Source: an uncultured Hungatella sp.
GTDB lineage: Bacteria; Bacillota; Clostridia; Lachnospirales; Lachnospiraceae
Direction: 5' to 3'
NCBI GenBank assembly: GCA_910579515.1
Contig: CAJTUV010000002.1
Span: forward strand, 139,295-203,294
DNA length: 64,000 nucleotides
Both the position numbers and the translations under genes were made by a program. The notes under the pieces are model-generated. The model had not been told where the DNA came from. It did no database searches and saw only the letters and a program-made list of their open reading frames with translations. Shown here one piece after another: positions 51,022 to 60,116 of the stretch (position 1 is the stretch's first letter; the number at the start of each line of letters is the position of its first letter).

Positions 51022-53163
51022 TTAAAATGGGCGTCCTGTGAATACCGCTACGGAACGTGGACGCAAGACAAAGGATCCATCAATACGAATTTCTTCTTCT
51101 TCCTTATAAAAGTATCTTCCCTGTCCATCCCCGAAGGTATTGACAGTCAGATACCAAAAGCCATGTTTATGAAGATTGGGGAGAGTAATGGTTACATCCT
51201 CCCAGTGGCTGTTGATGGAAATATAGACCATGTCGTCCATACCCTTTTCTTTGTCATAACCGCTGAAGCTGATTGAAAAGGTTCTGGTATCTGGCGGAAT
51301 CGTCACTTTTTCTGCATTTAGGTCGTGGGCATGAATCGGTTCCATACCGCAGACCGCATCTGGAAGCCTTTTGCGGATTGCCGGATGTTTGTGTCTGTAA
51401 TCAATCATGAACTGAAAAAATTCAAACAGGCCCCGGTTTTTCTCAAGAAGACTCCAGTCCAGCCAGGAAATCTCGTTGTCCTGACAGTAACTGTTATTAT
51501 TGCCGTATTGTGTGTTGCCAAACTCATCTCCGGCCAGGAACATAGGAGTGCCCCTGCTGCACATAAGAACCGTACAGGCATTACGTATCATGCGAAACCG
51601 CAGATCTAAAACAGCCTGGTCATCGGTTTCCCCTTCTGCGCCACAGTTCCAGCTTCGGTTATCGTCAGCGCCGTCAGAGTTGTTCCAGCCATTTGCTTCA
51701 TTGTGCTTTTGATTGTAAGCATAGAGATCATAAAGGGTAAATCCGTCATGGCAGGTCAGGAAGTTGACGCAGGAATTATACCCTGCATAATTCCCCTTAT
51801 AGTCTGGGAAGTCAGAATAATATCCTCCATATAAATCATCAGAACCGGCAATACTCCAGGCGGCGCTGTGGGATTCCCAGTTATCTCCCTTTAAAAAACC
51901 CCTGAGCGCATCGCGGTAGCGGCCGTTCCACTCGGCCCAGCGTCTGCTGGCGGGGAAATGTCCTACCTGATACATGCCGCCTGCATCCCAGGCTTCTGCA
52001 ATTAGTTTTACTCTGCTAAGGACTGGGTCATAAGCCAGGCTTCTCAAAAGAGGAGGATTATTCATAGGGGATCCGTCCTCATTTCGCCCAAGGATGCTGG
52101 CCAGATCAAAACGGAAGCCGTCTACCCGATAACTGATGGTCCAGTATCGCAGACATTCTAAAATAAGCTGCTGCACAATCGGATGGTTACAGTTTAAGGT
52201 ATTGCCGCAGCCACTGAAGTTGTAATAGTTTCCATTAGGGGTCAGCATATAATAGATTTTGTTATCCAATCCCTTAAAACAGAATGTGGGACCCAGTTCA
52301 TTTCCCTCTGCAGTATGGTTAAACACCACATCTAAAATAACCTCAATCCCATTGTCATGAAGAGCCTTAATCAGTTCCTTTAGTTCTCTTCCCTCCTCAT
52401 TTCGTTCCGGTGAGGAAGCATAACTGGAGTTGGGAGCGAAAAATCCTACAGAGTTGTATCCCCAATATTCCAAAAGTCTCTTGCCATTTACGGTTCTGGA
52501 ATTCATCGTCTCGTCAAACTCAAAGATCGGCATGAGCTCCACTGCGTTGATCCCCAGCGATTTTAAGTAAGGGATCTTCTCCTTCAGACCGGAAAAGGTT
52601 CCTTTATGCTTTACATCAGAGGATTCATGTTTGGTAAAGCCCCTTACATGAAGCTCGTAGATAATTAAATCGCTTAATTCTCTGGTGGATTGAGGGGCGT
52701 CTCCCCAGTCAAAAGAATCTCGGACGACTCTGGCTAAGTAGTTGCCCTTTTTCTTCTCTCCCCAAATCCGCTGGCCGGCTACGGCTCTTGCATAAGGGTC
52801 TAAAAGGATGGTGCGTTTATTATAGAGAAGCCCTTTTTCCGGTTTGTACGGACCGTCAATTCGGTAAGCATACTCAAATTCTTCAATATTTAAACCAAAT
52901 ACAATCATGGAATAGACATCGCCGATTTTATAGGCGTCAGGAAATGGGAGAACCGCGTAAGGCTCTTGTTCGTTATGATGAAATAGCAGAAGTTCGCAAT
53001 AGGTTCCGTGATGAGTGTGAATAGTAAAATTGATGCCTTCTGACAGGCACATGGCTCCATTGACATCAAATAGACCAGGACAGACGGGAAAACCTGCAAT
53101 TTCCGCCATAGGGGAAATGGATACAGGATAATCTAATGTAAATTTCTGATTGTAAAATTTCAA
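51022..53163 (-). CDS. glgX: Glycogen debranching enzyme GlgX-type (GH13)
   Basis: A 713-residue isoamylase/GlgX-like enzyme that cleaves alpha-1,6 branches of glycogen. The N-terminal CBM48-like beta domain is followed by the GH13 barrel: IIYELHVRGFTKHESSDV, VILDVVFNHTAEGNELGP, YRVDGFRFDLASILG with the nucleophile Asp, VKLIAEAWDAGGMYQVG with the acid/base Glu, and LTCHDGFTLYDLYAYNQKHN with the third Asp. No signal peptide, so it is cytosolic. Translation start follows AGGAGGTTCATTTTG. It has its own promoter and lies upstream of carB. Confidence 0.94.
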   Translation of the reverse strand: MKFYNQKFTLDYPVSISPMAEIAGFPVCPGLFDVNGAMCLSEGINFTIHTHHGTYCELLLFHHNEQEPYAVLPFPDAYKIGDVYSMIVFGLNIEEFEYAYRIDGPYKPEKGLLYNKRTILLDPYARAVAGQRIWGEKKKGNYLARVVRDSFDWGDAPQSTRELSDLIIYELHVRGFTKHESSDVKHKGTFSGLKEKIPYLKSLGINAVELMPIFEFDETMNSRTVNGKRLLEYWGYNSVGFFAPNSSYASSPERNEEGRELKELIKALHDNGIEVILDVVFNHTAEGNELGPTFCFKGLDNKIYYMLTPNGNYYNFSGCGNTLNCNHPIVQQLILECLRYWTISYRVDGFRFDLASILGRNEDGSPMNNPPLLRSLAYDPVLSRVKLIAEAWDAGGMYQVGHFPASRRWAEWNGRYRDALRGFLKGDNWESHSAAWSIAGSDDLYGGYYSDFPDYKGNYAGYNSCVNFLTCHDGFTLYDLYAYNQKHNEANGWNNSDGADDNRSWNCGAEGETDDQAVLDLRFRMIRNACTVLMCSRGTPMFLAGDEFGNTQYGNNNSYCQDNEISWLDWSLLEKNRGLFEFFQFMIDYRHKHPAIRKRLPDAVCGMEPIHAHDLNAEKVTIPPDTRTFSISFSGYDKEKGMDDMVYISINSHWEDVTITLPNLHKHGFWYLTVNTFGDGQGRYFYKEEEEIRIDGSFVLRPRSVAVFTGRPF

Positions 53164-53204
53164 AATGAACCTCCTGTTTGTTGCTTTGTGGTAATTCAGC
53201 GTAT

Positions 53205-53233
53205 ATTATACGTGGATTTCCTCTGGAAGTCAA
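53205..53233 (-). promoter_or_regulatory. Promoter of glgX
   Basis: On the minus strand TTGACT (53233-53228) and TATAAT (53210-53205) are 17 bp apart, about 40 bases before the glgX start. Confidence 0.82.
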
Positions 53234-53264
53234 AGGGTTTTTGCACGGTTTTTGTCTAAATAAT

Positions 53265-53293
53265 TTGACATGAGTTTAAACGGTTACTCTAAA
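53265..53293 (+). promoter_or_regulatory. Possible promoter of the SWIM-MoxR-VWA cluster
   Basis: TTGACA at 53265-53270 and a weak -10 TCTAAA (53288-53293) are 17 bp apart. It diverges from the glgX promoter. No operator or regulator gene is evident. Confidence 0.4.
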
Positions 53294-53358
53294 TTTTTCT
53301 GGCCTAGATGGGGAAACAGTGGTATGATAAGATTGAAAAAAGGAGGGTGTGAGACGGT

Positions 53359-54801
53359 ATGAGAACGGTTACGCAACAGCAGATTACAGCCTATGCGCCA
53401 AATGCCAATGCAGTGGCTAACGCCAGAAAAATTTCTTCAGGCGGGGGATTTGTGTCTCGTGTGCGTTCGGAGGACGACACGTTTTATATGGGGGAGTGTA
53501 AAGGAAGCGGAAAGTCCAATTATTTGGTGTCGGCAGACTTTTCAGACGAAGCGTCTCCTGTATTTCGCTGCAGTTGTCCCAGCAGGCAGTTTCCCTGCAA
53601 GCACAGTCTGGCGTTGTTATTTGAGATTTCTCTAAAGAAAGAATTTGCCGTTGGCGAGATTCCAGAGGAGATCCAAAAGAAGCGGGAGGCAAAAGAAAAG
53701 AAGAAGGCAGGGCCAAAAGAGGAAAAAAGCACAGCGAAACGTCCGGGAGCAGGAAAGGCGGCCAGAACAAAGAAAATCAAGAAGCAGTTAGAGGGGTTAG
53801 AGCTTTTGGAAAAGCTGGTTGACGGTCTGATGAAATCGGGACTTTCCACTATGGGAAGCGTTTCTTTAAAAACTTATCGGGATTTGGCCAAACAGCTAGG
53901 AGATTATTACCTTCCTGGGCCTCAGCTCTATTTAAACCGGCTCATTCTGGAGATGGAAGAATTTCAGAAAGATCAGAATTCGGATCATTACAAGGCGGCT
54001 GTAGAGGTCTTAAAAAAACTTCACAGTCTGAATAAGAAGGCTGTTTCTTATCTGACAAAAAAAGTGGAACAGGATACGCCAGAGGCGGACGACGACGAGC
54101 TTTATGAAAAGCTGGGCGGGATCTGGAAGCTGGAACAGTTAAATGCTCTGGGGCTTAAAAAGGAGAATGCAAGGCTGATTCAAATGGCCTTTCAGGTAAT
54201 CTATGACGAGGCGGGAAAAGAGTTTACAGACATAGGTTACTGGATGGATGTAGACACAGGAGAAATTTCCTGTACCTGTAATTATCGCCCTGTAAAGGCA
54301 TTAAAATACATAAAGCAGGAGGATTCCTGTTTTGCCCTGGTCTGTACGCCCCAGCTTTCGTATTATCCGGGAGGGCTAAACCGCAGGGTACGCTGGGAAG
54401 CGGCAGAGTATCGGGAAGCAGAGGAAGGGATTTACAGACAGATAAAGAATCTGGCCTGCCAGGATTTGACTTTGGCGGTAAAGACGGCCAAAAATCAGCT
54501 AAAGAACACCTTGTCAGAGGACGTTTGCGCCATGTTATTGTCTTACGTACAGATCGGGATTGTGAAAACAAACGAGGCGTATCGTGTGGTAATGGAGGAT
54601 AAGGAAGGGAAGCAGATAGAGCTTCGTGCCAGAGACAAAAAGGAAAACAAAGTGGAGATGCTTTTAAAAATTCCAGACAGAAAGGTGTTTGAAAACCAGG
54701 CAATGTTTGGCCTGATATATTATGACAGAGCAGACCATTCCATGTGTATGGAACCCTTTAGCGTGGTGACAGAACAGGGAATCATCCGGCTGTTGTATTA
54801 A
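53359..54801 (+). CDS. SWIM zinc-finger protein (first gene of MoxR-VWA cluster)
   Basis: A 480-residue soluble protein with a SWIM finger near the N-terminus: C71, C73, C80 and H82 in FRCSCPSRQFPCKHSLALLF. A lysine-rich stretch (about 110-145) follows, then a helical middle region and a beta-rich C-terminal domain containing a second CTC motif (EISCTCNYRP, near residue 310). SWIM fingers bind DNA or proteins. This gene leads a five-gene run with a HEAT-like protein, MoxR ATPase, DUF5682 and VWA protein; E. coli YehQ is a SWIM protein in a similar set. It probably acts as the targeting or client-recognition part. The ATG follows AGGAGGGTGTGAGACGGT. Confidence 0.83.
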   Translation: MRTVTQQQITAYAPNANAVANARKISSGGGFVSRVRSEDDTFYMGECKGSGKSNYLVSADFSDEASPVFRCSCPSRQFPCKHSLALLFEISLKKEFAVGEIPEEIQKKREAKEKKKAGPKEEKSTAKRPGAGKAARTKKIKKQLEGLELLEKLVDGLMKSGLSTMGSVSLKTYRDLAKQLGDYYLPGPQLYLNRLILEMEEFQKDQNSDHYKAAVEVLKKLHSLNKKAVSYLTKKVEQDTPEADDDELYEKLGGIWKLEQLNALGLKKENARLIQMAFQVIYDEAGKEFTDIGYWMDVDTGEISCTCNYRPVKALKYIKQEDSCFALVCTPQLSYYPGGLNRRVRWEAAEYREAEEGIYRQIKNLACQDLTLAVKTAKNQLKNTLSEDVCAMLLSYVQIGIVKTNEAYRVVMEDKEGKQIELRARDKKENKVEMLLKIPDRKVFENQAMFGLIYYDRADHSMCMEPFSVVTEQGIIRLLY

Positions 54802-54816
54802 GGGGGGCGGGTTATT

Positions 54817-56676
54817 ATGAATCTGAGTGCAGTGTATGAATTGCAAAATCGTCTGGAGATGGCGGCCGTTGCTGGAGTAAATCTGATTTCAGAGGATTTT
54901 CGCCTGAAACGGGCCGTGGAGCAAATGGCTCCTTTGGCAGGTCTGTCCCCTGTGTTTCAGAAAATATATGGGCTGTCTGTGAAGCTGATAAGTCCAGAAT
55001 GTGAGGATCTTTCAGGACTTCTTTTAGACACTCTGGCCTTGGTAGAGGCCGTGTGCGTGACTCAGGGATCCCTTTTTATGGGGGGAGAGATGGAACCAAT
55101 ACCAGAAGTTGGAAAATCAGTATGCCAAAATTTCCCATACAGCGTGATGGCGCCTGTGGTAGAGGCGTTTCAGGGCACGGGCAGCGGCAGGTATGCAGCA
55201 ATACGGGATGCCCATGAAGCTACGCCGGAATTGTTTAACGATTACCGGATTGAGGGCCTTATGGTTCAGGCATTGAACGATAGCTATGGAGAGTTGGCGG
55301 ATATGGTTGAGGAATGGCTGATTAAGAAAGGAGAGTCCATTCTTCCCTCATTAAAAGAGGATTTTAAGCCGGATGGAAAAAGGGATATGGCAAGAAGGCT
55401 TCACATTATAGAGGCCGTGGCTGGCAGAAAAGAAAATGAATTTTACCGCAGTCTGCTTAAAAAAGAAGAAGTCAGCAAAGAGGTAAAAGAGGCGGCGATT
55501 TTGGCCCTGCGCCATGAAAATGGAAATGAAAGTCTGCTGCTTGATCTTCTAAAGACAGAGAAAGGGAAGATGAAGGAAGGGGTTTTGAATGCCCTGTCTT
55601 ATTTAGACGGCCCTGAAACAAAAGAATACTGGAGCAAGGTTGTGAAGAAGAGACCTGTGGAAACAGCCTCTTATCTGGCCAATTCAAAGACGGAATGGGC
55701 TTCGGATTTGATTGCCGACGCAGTGGCGGCATGGGTAGAAGAATATAAGGATGAAAATCTAAAGGAGAAGCTGTCAAAACTAAGTAAGGAACAAAGGCAA
55801 GAGGACATGAAAAAACGGTTTGGAAATTTGTCTGTCATTTGGTCCTCTTGTGTAGGAGAGCATTCCGAAAAGCTGTGTCAATGTTATGAAATGGTTTACT
55901 GTCTGATTCCAGAAAAGGTGCCTGAGGTTTTGGTACAGTCTCTGATTGTGGACCCTCATCCCGATTTGTGCCAGGTTACAAGACAGATGTACGAGAATCA
56001 CAAAGATGCTTTTGGGGAGCCCTTTGCAGTCATGCTGCTTTTGACAGAGTCAAAGGAAGCTGCATACGAAAGGCTGAAACAAGAATTCGAGACAAACAAG
56101 AACTCAGACGGAATTTTCAAGGCCCTGGAACATATTTTTTATGACCAGGAGGACGGATTTTATGAGATGAGGATTCAGCATCAGGTCAGAAATTATCAAA
56201 TCCGCCATAATAAACGGCGGATGGAGGATGGTCTGGATTTCAGATGGTATTCCCTTCTGTTAAACAGTTCACAGCGGTATGAAAAGAAATGGAGAACTGC
56301 TTACAGCCTGTACCGAAACCGGTATGACGCTATGGTGGCCCGTCTTTACCGTCCGTCGGAAGAACTAAAGGAGAGGTATGGAGCCTATTTTTATGAAAAG
56401 GCCCTGAGAAAAGAAGTGACCATAGAGGGGCTTCGGATGATGAAACAGTGTGGATGGACCAATTATAAGGGGATTCTGGCTGCGGCTGTGGAAAAAAACA
56501 GTACAACTTATTATGTGCACCAGATTCTCTTAGAGCTTCCCCTTAGTAGTGGGGAACTGGCAGATGAGTTGGACAGGTTGATTCAAAGATACGCAAAACA
56601 GGCTGTAAACGGAATCGGGATTTGGGAAAAGTGGAGAGATGATTTGAGAAACGGTCAGACGGTGAAAGAGCTGTGA
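54817..56676 (+). CDS. Large helical-repeat protein of the MoxR-VWA cluster
   Basis: A 619-residue soluble protein, almost wholly helical by composition. The middle region (about 190-340) reads like HEAT repeats, e.g. VKEAAILALRHENGNESLLL and LKTEKGKMKEGVLNALSYL. No enzyme motif, membrane segment or zinc site is seen. It lies 15 bases after the SWIM gene and 25 before the ATPase gene. In related clusters of other bacteria a DUF5691-type helical protein takes this place; I think this is that type but am not sure. A scaffold role is inferred. Confidence 0.7.
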   Translation: MNLSAVYELQNRLEMAAVAGVNLISEDFRLKRAVEQMAPLAGLSPVFQKIYGLSVKLISPECEDLSGLLLDTLALVEAVCVTQGSLFMGGEMEPIPEVGKSVCQNFPYSVMAPVVEAFQGTGSGRYAAIRDAHEATPELFNDYRIEGLMVQALNDSYGELADMVEEWLIKKGESILPSLKEDFKPDGKRDMARRLHIIEAVAGRKENEFYRSLLKKEEVSKEVKEAAILALRHENGNESLLLDLLKTEKGKMKEGVLNALSYLDGPETKEYWSKVVKKRPVETASYLANSKTEWASDLIADAVAAWVEEYKDENLKEKLSKLSKEQRQEDMKKRFGNLSVIWSSCVGEHSEKLCQCYEMVYCLIPEKVPEVLVQSLIVDPHPDLCQVTRQMYENHKDAFGEPFAVMLLLTESKEAAYERLKQEFETNKNSDGIFKALEHIFYDQEDGFYEMRIQHQVRNYQIRHNKRRMEDGLDFRWYSLLLNSSQRYEKKWRTAYSLYRNRYDAMVARLYRPSEELKERYGAYFYEKALRKEVTIEGLRMMKQCGWTNYKGILAAAVEKNSTTYYVHQILLELPLSSGELADELDRLIQRYAKQAVNGIGIWEKWRDDLRNGQTVKEL

Positions 56677-56701
56677 CAGAGCCGTAGAATGGAGAAAATG
56701 T

Positions 56702-57790
56702 ATGGAACGCCAAAATGTGCAGAGGCTGCCTGCAGAGCAGCTTTTTCAGGAAGAAATTGATACCTTAATAGCTAATGAACAGTACCCTGTGCCCACAGGA
56801 TGGAAGATGTCTCCGAAGTCGGTGCTGACTTATATCTGCGGCGGGAAAAGCGGCGGTATGGAAATTACGCCCAAATATATCGGTCATAAAAGGCTGGTGG
56901 AGATCGCCATTTCCACCCTGGTGACAGACAGAGCCCTTTTGCTGATTGGAGAGCCGGGAACGGCAAAATCCTGGCTTTCCGAGCATTTGACAGCTGCCAT
57001 AAACGGTAATTCCACCAGAGTGATCCAGGGAACGGCCGGAACTACAGAGGAACAGATCCGATATTCCTGGAATTATGCTATGCTCATTGCCGAAGGCCCG
57101 TCAAAAAGGGCTATGATTCCAAGTCCTATTTACAGGGCCATGGAGGAGGGAGCCGTCGCCAGAGTGGAGGAAATCTCCAGATGCGCTTCTGAAGTTCAAG
57201 ATGCGTTGATTTCCATTTTATCCGAAAAACGAATCTCTGTGCCAGAGCTGGGGATCGAGGTTCCGGCTAAGAAGGGATTTTCTGTCATTGCCACAGCCAA
57301 CACCAGAGACAAGGGAGTCAATGAAATGTCTGCGGCTTTAAAGCGGCGTTTCAATATTGTGATCCTTCCTGCGCCGGAAAGTCTGGAAGCAGAGATGGAG
57401 ATCGTAAAAACCAGAACTGCTCAGTTGGCGGGGAGCCTGGATTTGAATGCGAAACTTCCAGAAGCAGAGGTGGTGGAGAAGGTCTGTACCATATTCCGCG
57501 AGCTTCGCAGGGGTGTCACTTTGGACGGAAAACAGAAACTGAAACCTACCAGCGGCGTTTTGTCTACTGCAGAGGCTATTTCCCTTCTTGCCAACAGCAT
57601 GGCTCTGGCCGGAAGCTTTGGCAATGGGGTGATCACCCCTGAGGACTTGGCGGCCGGACTGCAGGGGGCGATTGTGAAGGAGGACGAAAAGGACGGAAAG
57701 TCCTGGGAGGAGTATCTGGAAAACATTATGAAAAAACGGGGGTCCAAATGGCTTCCCCTTTATGAACAGTGTAAGGAGTTGAACCGCTGA
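56702..57790 (+). CDS. MoxR-type AAA+ ATPase (YehL-like)
   Basis: A 362-residue AAA+ ATPase. Walker A is IGEPGTAKSWLSEHLTAAI; the Walker B position reads ARVEEISRCASEVQDALI, with Glu-Glu in place of Asp-Glu; sensor 1 is VIATANTRDKGVNEM and the arginine finger region is ALKRRFNIVILPAP. MoxR ATPases work with VWA proteins to remodel or activate other proteins, as in RavA-ViaA, NorQ-NorD and CbbQ-CbbO. E. coli YehL has about the same length. The TGA stop overlaps the ATG of the DUF5682 gene by one base, so the two are translationally coupled. Confidence 0.88.
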   Translation: MERQNVQRLPAEQLFQEEIDTLIANEQYPVPTGWKMSPKSVLTYICGGKSGGMEITPKYIGHKRLVEIAISTLVTDRALLLIGEPGTAKSWLSEHLTAAINGNSTRVIQGTAGTTEEQIRYSWNYAMLIAEGPSKRAMIPSPIYRAMEEGAVARVEEISRCASEVQDALISILSEKRISVPELGIEVPAKKGFSVIATANTRDKGVNEMSAALKRRFNIVILPAPESLEAEMEIVKTRTAQLAGSLDLNAKLPEAEVVEKVCTIFRELRRGVTLDGKQKLKPTSGVLSTAEAISLLANSMALAGSFGNGVITPEDLAAGLQGAIVKEDEKDGKSWEEYLENIMKKRGSKWLPLYEQCKELNR

Positions 57791-60105
57791 TGGGACCTCA
57801 TGTGTTTGGAATCCGTCATTTGTCTCCGGCCGGGGCTTGGTATCTCAGGGAATTTTTGGATCAGGTAAATCCCGCTCTGGTTTTGATTGAGGGACCTTCC
57901 GATTTCACGGAGCTGATCGGAGAGTTAGGAGGAAAGGATATAAAGCCTCCCATTGCGGTGATGGCTTATACTCAGTCTCTGCCAATAAGAACGATTCTTT
58001 ATCCATTTGCGTGCTACTCTCCAGAATATCAGGCCATTTTGTGGGCCAGGGATCATGGATGCTTATGCAGATTCTGCGACCTGCCCTCAGACGTGTTTTT
58101 AGGAATGGAAGAAAAGAGAGAAGAAAGAGAAAGGCAGGAAGAGACAGAAAGCCAGGAAGAAACAGAGGATGAGGCAGAGACCGGAATCTATGAGCAGCTG
58201 GATAAAGCCTCAGAGGATCAGGATCAGGAAACCTTCTGGGAGAGAACCATAGAACACGGGGCAGATTTTTATGCATACCAAAGAGGAGCAGGGGAATTTG
58301 GGCGTTCTCTCAGAGCCCTTACCTTTACAGGAAACGAAAAGCCAAAGAGGCAGCTTTTTAAAGACGCCCAAAACCTGGTTCGGGAAGCATACATGAAACG
58401 GGTGATAAAGGAAGCTGTAGAAGAAGGAATCCCCATGGAGAAGATAGCCGTGGTTACGGGGGCTTTTCATGTGGAAGGGATTCTGGATATGGGGACGATT
58501 CTTTCCGACAAAGAGAAGGCGGCGCTGCCTAGGCTGGAAACCAAGAAGACTCTTATGCCTTATTCCTATTACCGCCTTTCCGAGCGGTCTGGATATGGAG
58601 CGGGAAACCATGCTCCGGCTTACTATGAAATGTTGTGGAGAGGCTTTTTGTCAGGCCAGCCGGATTATGGGGCAAACCGGTATCTGACAGGTCTGGCTAA
58701 GTTTCAAAGAGATCACGGAAATATGGTGTCTTCTGCGGAGGTGATCGAGGCGCTGCGTCTTGCCTATTCTCTGGCAGAGCTGCGGGGATTTAAGATTCCT
58801 GCACTTAGGGATTTAAGAGACGGAGCCGTAACTTGTATGGGCCATGGCCATTTTTCAGAGATTGCTATGGCAAGCGCGGATACGGAGATTGGGACTGCCA
58901 TTGGGAGTCTGCCCCAGGGCGTCAGCCAGACCTCCATTCAGTCTGACTTTTACAGAGAACTGGAAGAACTTCGTCTGGAAAAATACAAGTCTTTGACTGC
59001 ACAGGATCTGTCTCTGGATTTAAGGGAAAAGCTGACGGTAAAATCCAGAAAGTCCGCGTTTCTGGATTTAGAGCGTTCCTTCTTTTTACATAAACTGCGG
59101 GTATTGGGAATCCGTTTTGCCACGCTTTCGGGGAATCGGCAGGAAAATGCGACATGGGCGGAGCGCTGGGTTCTTCAATGGACGCCAGAGGCTGAGATTC
59201 AGATTGTGGAGGCGGTTTTAAAAGGCGACACAGTAAAACAGGCGGCGGGATTTGAACTGAAAAGCCGGATCGATGCAGGAAGCTCCATTGCCGATATTGC
59301 GTCTGTGGTGGAAGAGGCGTGTTATTGCGGTATGCCGTCTTCCTTGTCTATGGCTGTCTCGGCACTGCAGAAATCGGCTGTGGATGCGGCCTCTGTTCCA
59401 GAGCTGGCAGATACGGCTATGAGCTTGTCTGTGGTAATCCGCTATGGGGACATTCGGAAACTGGACAGAGAGCCATTGATTCCTCTGTTATCCCAGTTGT
59501 TTTTACGGTCCTGTCTCATTTTAGTTCAGGAGTGTGTCTGTGACGACCAGGCGGCTCAGAGAATCGGGCAGGCTATGAATCTGTTAAACGACGTAGTGGT
59601 TAATCATGAGTTTTTAGACGAGGAGCGGTGGAATCGGGTTCTTTCTGAGATTGCGTCCAGGGACGATTTGAATACCAGGCTATCCGGCCTGGCGGCGGCA
59701 ATTTTGTTAGAACGGGGCCAGATGGAGAAAGAGGAGCTGGGAAGGGAAGTGGAGCGGCGTCTCTCCAGAGGAATACCGGCGGAGCTGGGGGCCGGATGGT
59801 TTGAAGGCTTGTCCATGAAAAATCACTATGCCCTCATAGCCAGAATGACCTTGTGGGAAAAATTAAGCGATTATCTGGATACATTGTCACAAGAGGAGTT
59901 TAAACGGGCGCTGGTCTTTTTAAGAAGGGCCTTTGCAGATTTTTCCAGCGAGGAGAAAGACCGGATCGCGGAGAATCTGGGAGAAATCTGGCAGGTGAAT
60001 CCTGCTTCTGTCAGCGAGGTTTTAAACGGAGTTGTCACTCTGGAATCAGAGCAGGCTGAGGAGTTTATAAACGGGCTGGATGATTTTGATTTTGACGATA
60101 TATAG
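57790..60105 (+). CDS. DUF5682 family protein (YehM-like)
   Basis: A 771-residue soluble protein. The N-terminal motif PHVFGIRHLSPAGAWYLREF (R9, H10), followed by LVLIEGPSDFTEL, marks DUF5682, which I relate to the TraB/EreA/ChaN fold; the later conserved His is in VVTGAFHVEGIL (near residue 225). A very charged Glu/Arg insert lies at about 110-145 (EEKREERERQEETESQEETE). The remaining 450 residues are helical, with ACYCGMPSS-type loops. E. coli YehM is similar in length. Enzymatic activity is possible (a His/Glu metal or haem-binding site) but unproven. The gene starts at the stop of the MoxR gene and is followed after 11 bases by the VWA gene. Confidence 0.82.
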   Translation: MGPHVFGIRHLSPAGAWYLREFLDQVNPALVLIEGPSDFTELIGELGGKDIKPPIAVMAYTQSLPIRTILYPFACYSPEYQAILWARDHGCLCRFCDLPSDVFLGMEEKREERERQEETESQEETEDEAETGIYEQLDKASEDQDQETFWERTIEHGADFYAYQRGAGEFGRSLRALTFTGNEKPKRQLFKDAQNLVREAYMKRVIKEAVEEGIPMEKIAVVTGAFHVEGILDMGTILSDKEKAALPRLETKKTLMPYSYYRLSERSGYGAGNHAPAYYEMLWRGFLSGQPDYGANRYLTGLAKFQRDHGNMVSSAEVIEALRLAYSLAELRGFKIPALRDLRDGAVTCMGHGHFSEIAMASADTEIGTAIGSLPQGVSQTSIQSDFYRELEELRLEKYKSLTAQDLSLDLREKLTVKSRKSAFLDLERSFFLHKLRVLGIRFATLSGNRQENATWAERWVLQWTPEAEIQIVEAVLKGDTVKQAAGFELKSRIDAGSSIADIASVVEEACYCGMPSSLSMAVSALQKSAVDAASVPELADTAMSLSVVIRYGDIRKLDREPLIPLLSQLFLRSCLILVQECVCDDQAAQRIGQAMNLLNDVVVNHEFLDEERWNRVLSEIASRDDLNTRLSGLAAAILLERGQMEKEELGREVERRLSRGIPAELGAGWFEGLSMKNHYALIARMTLWEKLSDYLDTLSQEEFKRALVFLRRAFADFSSEEKDRIAENLGEIWQVNPASVSEVLNGVVTLESEQAEEFINGLDDFDFDDI

Positions 60106-60116
60106 GGGGAGTTTTG

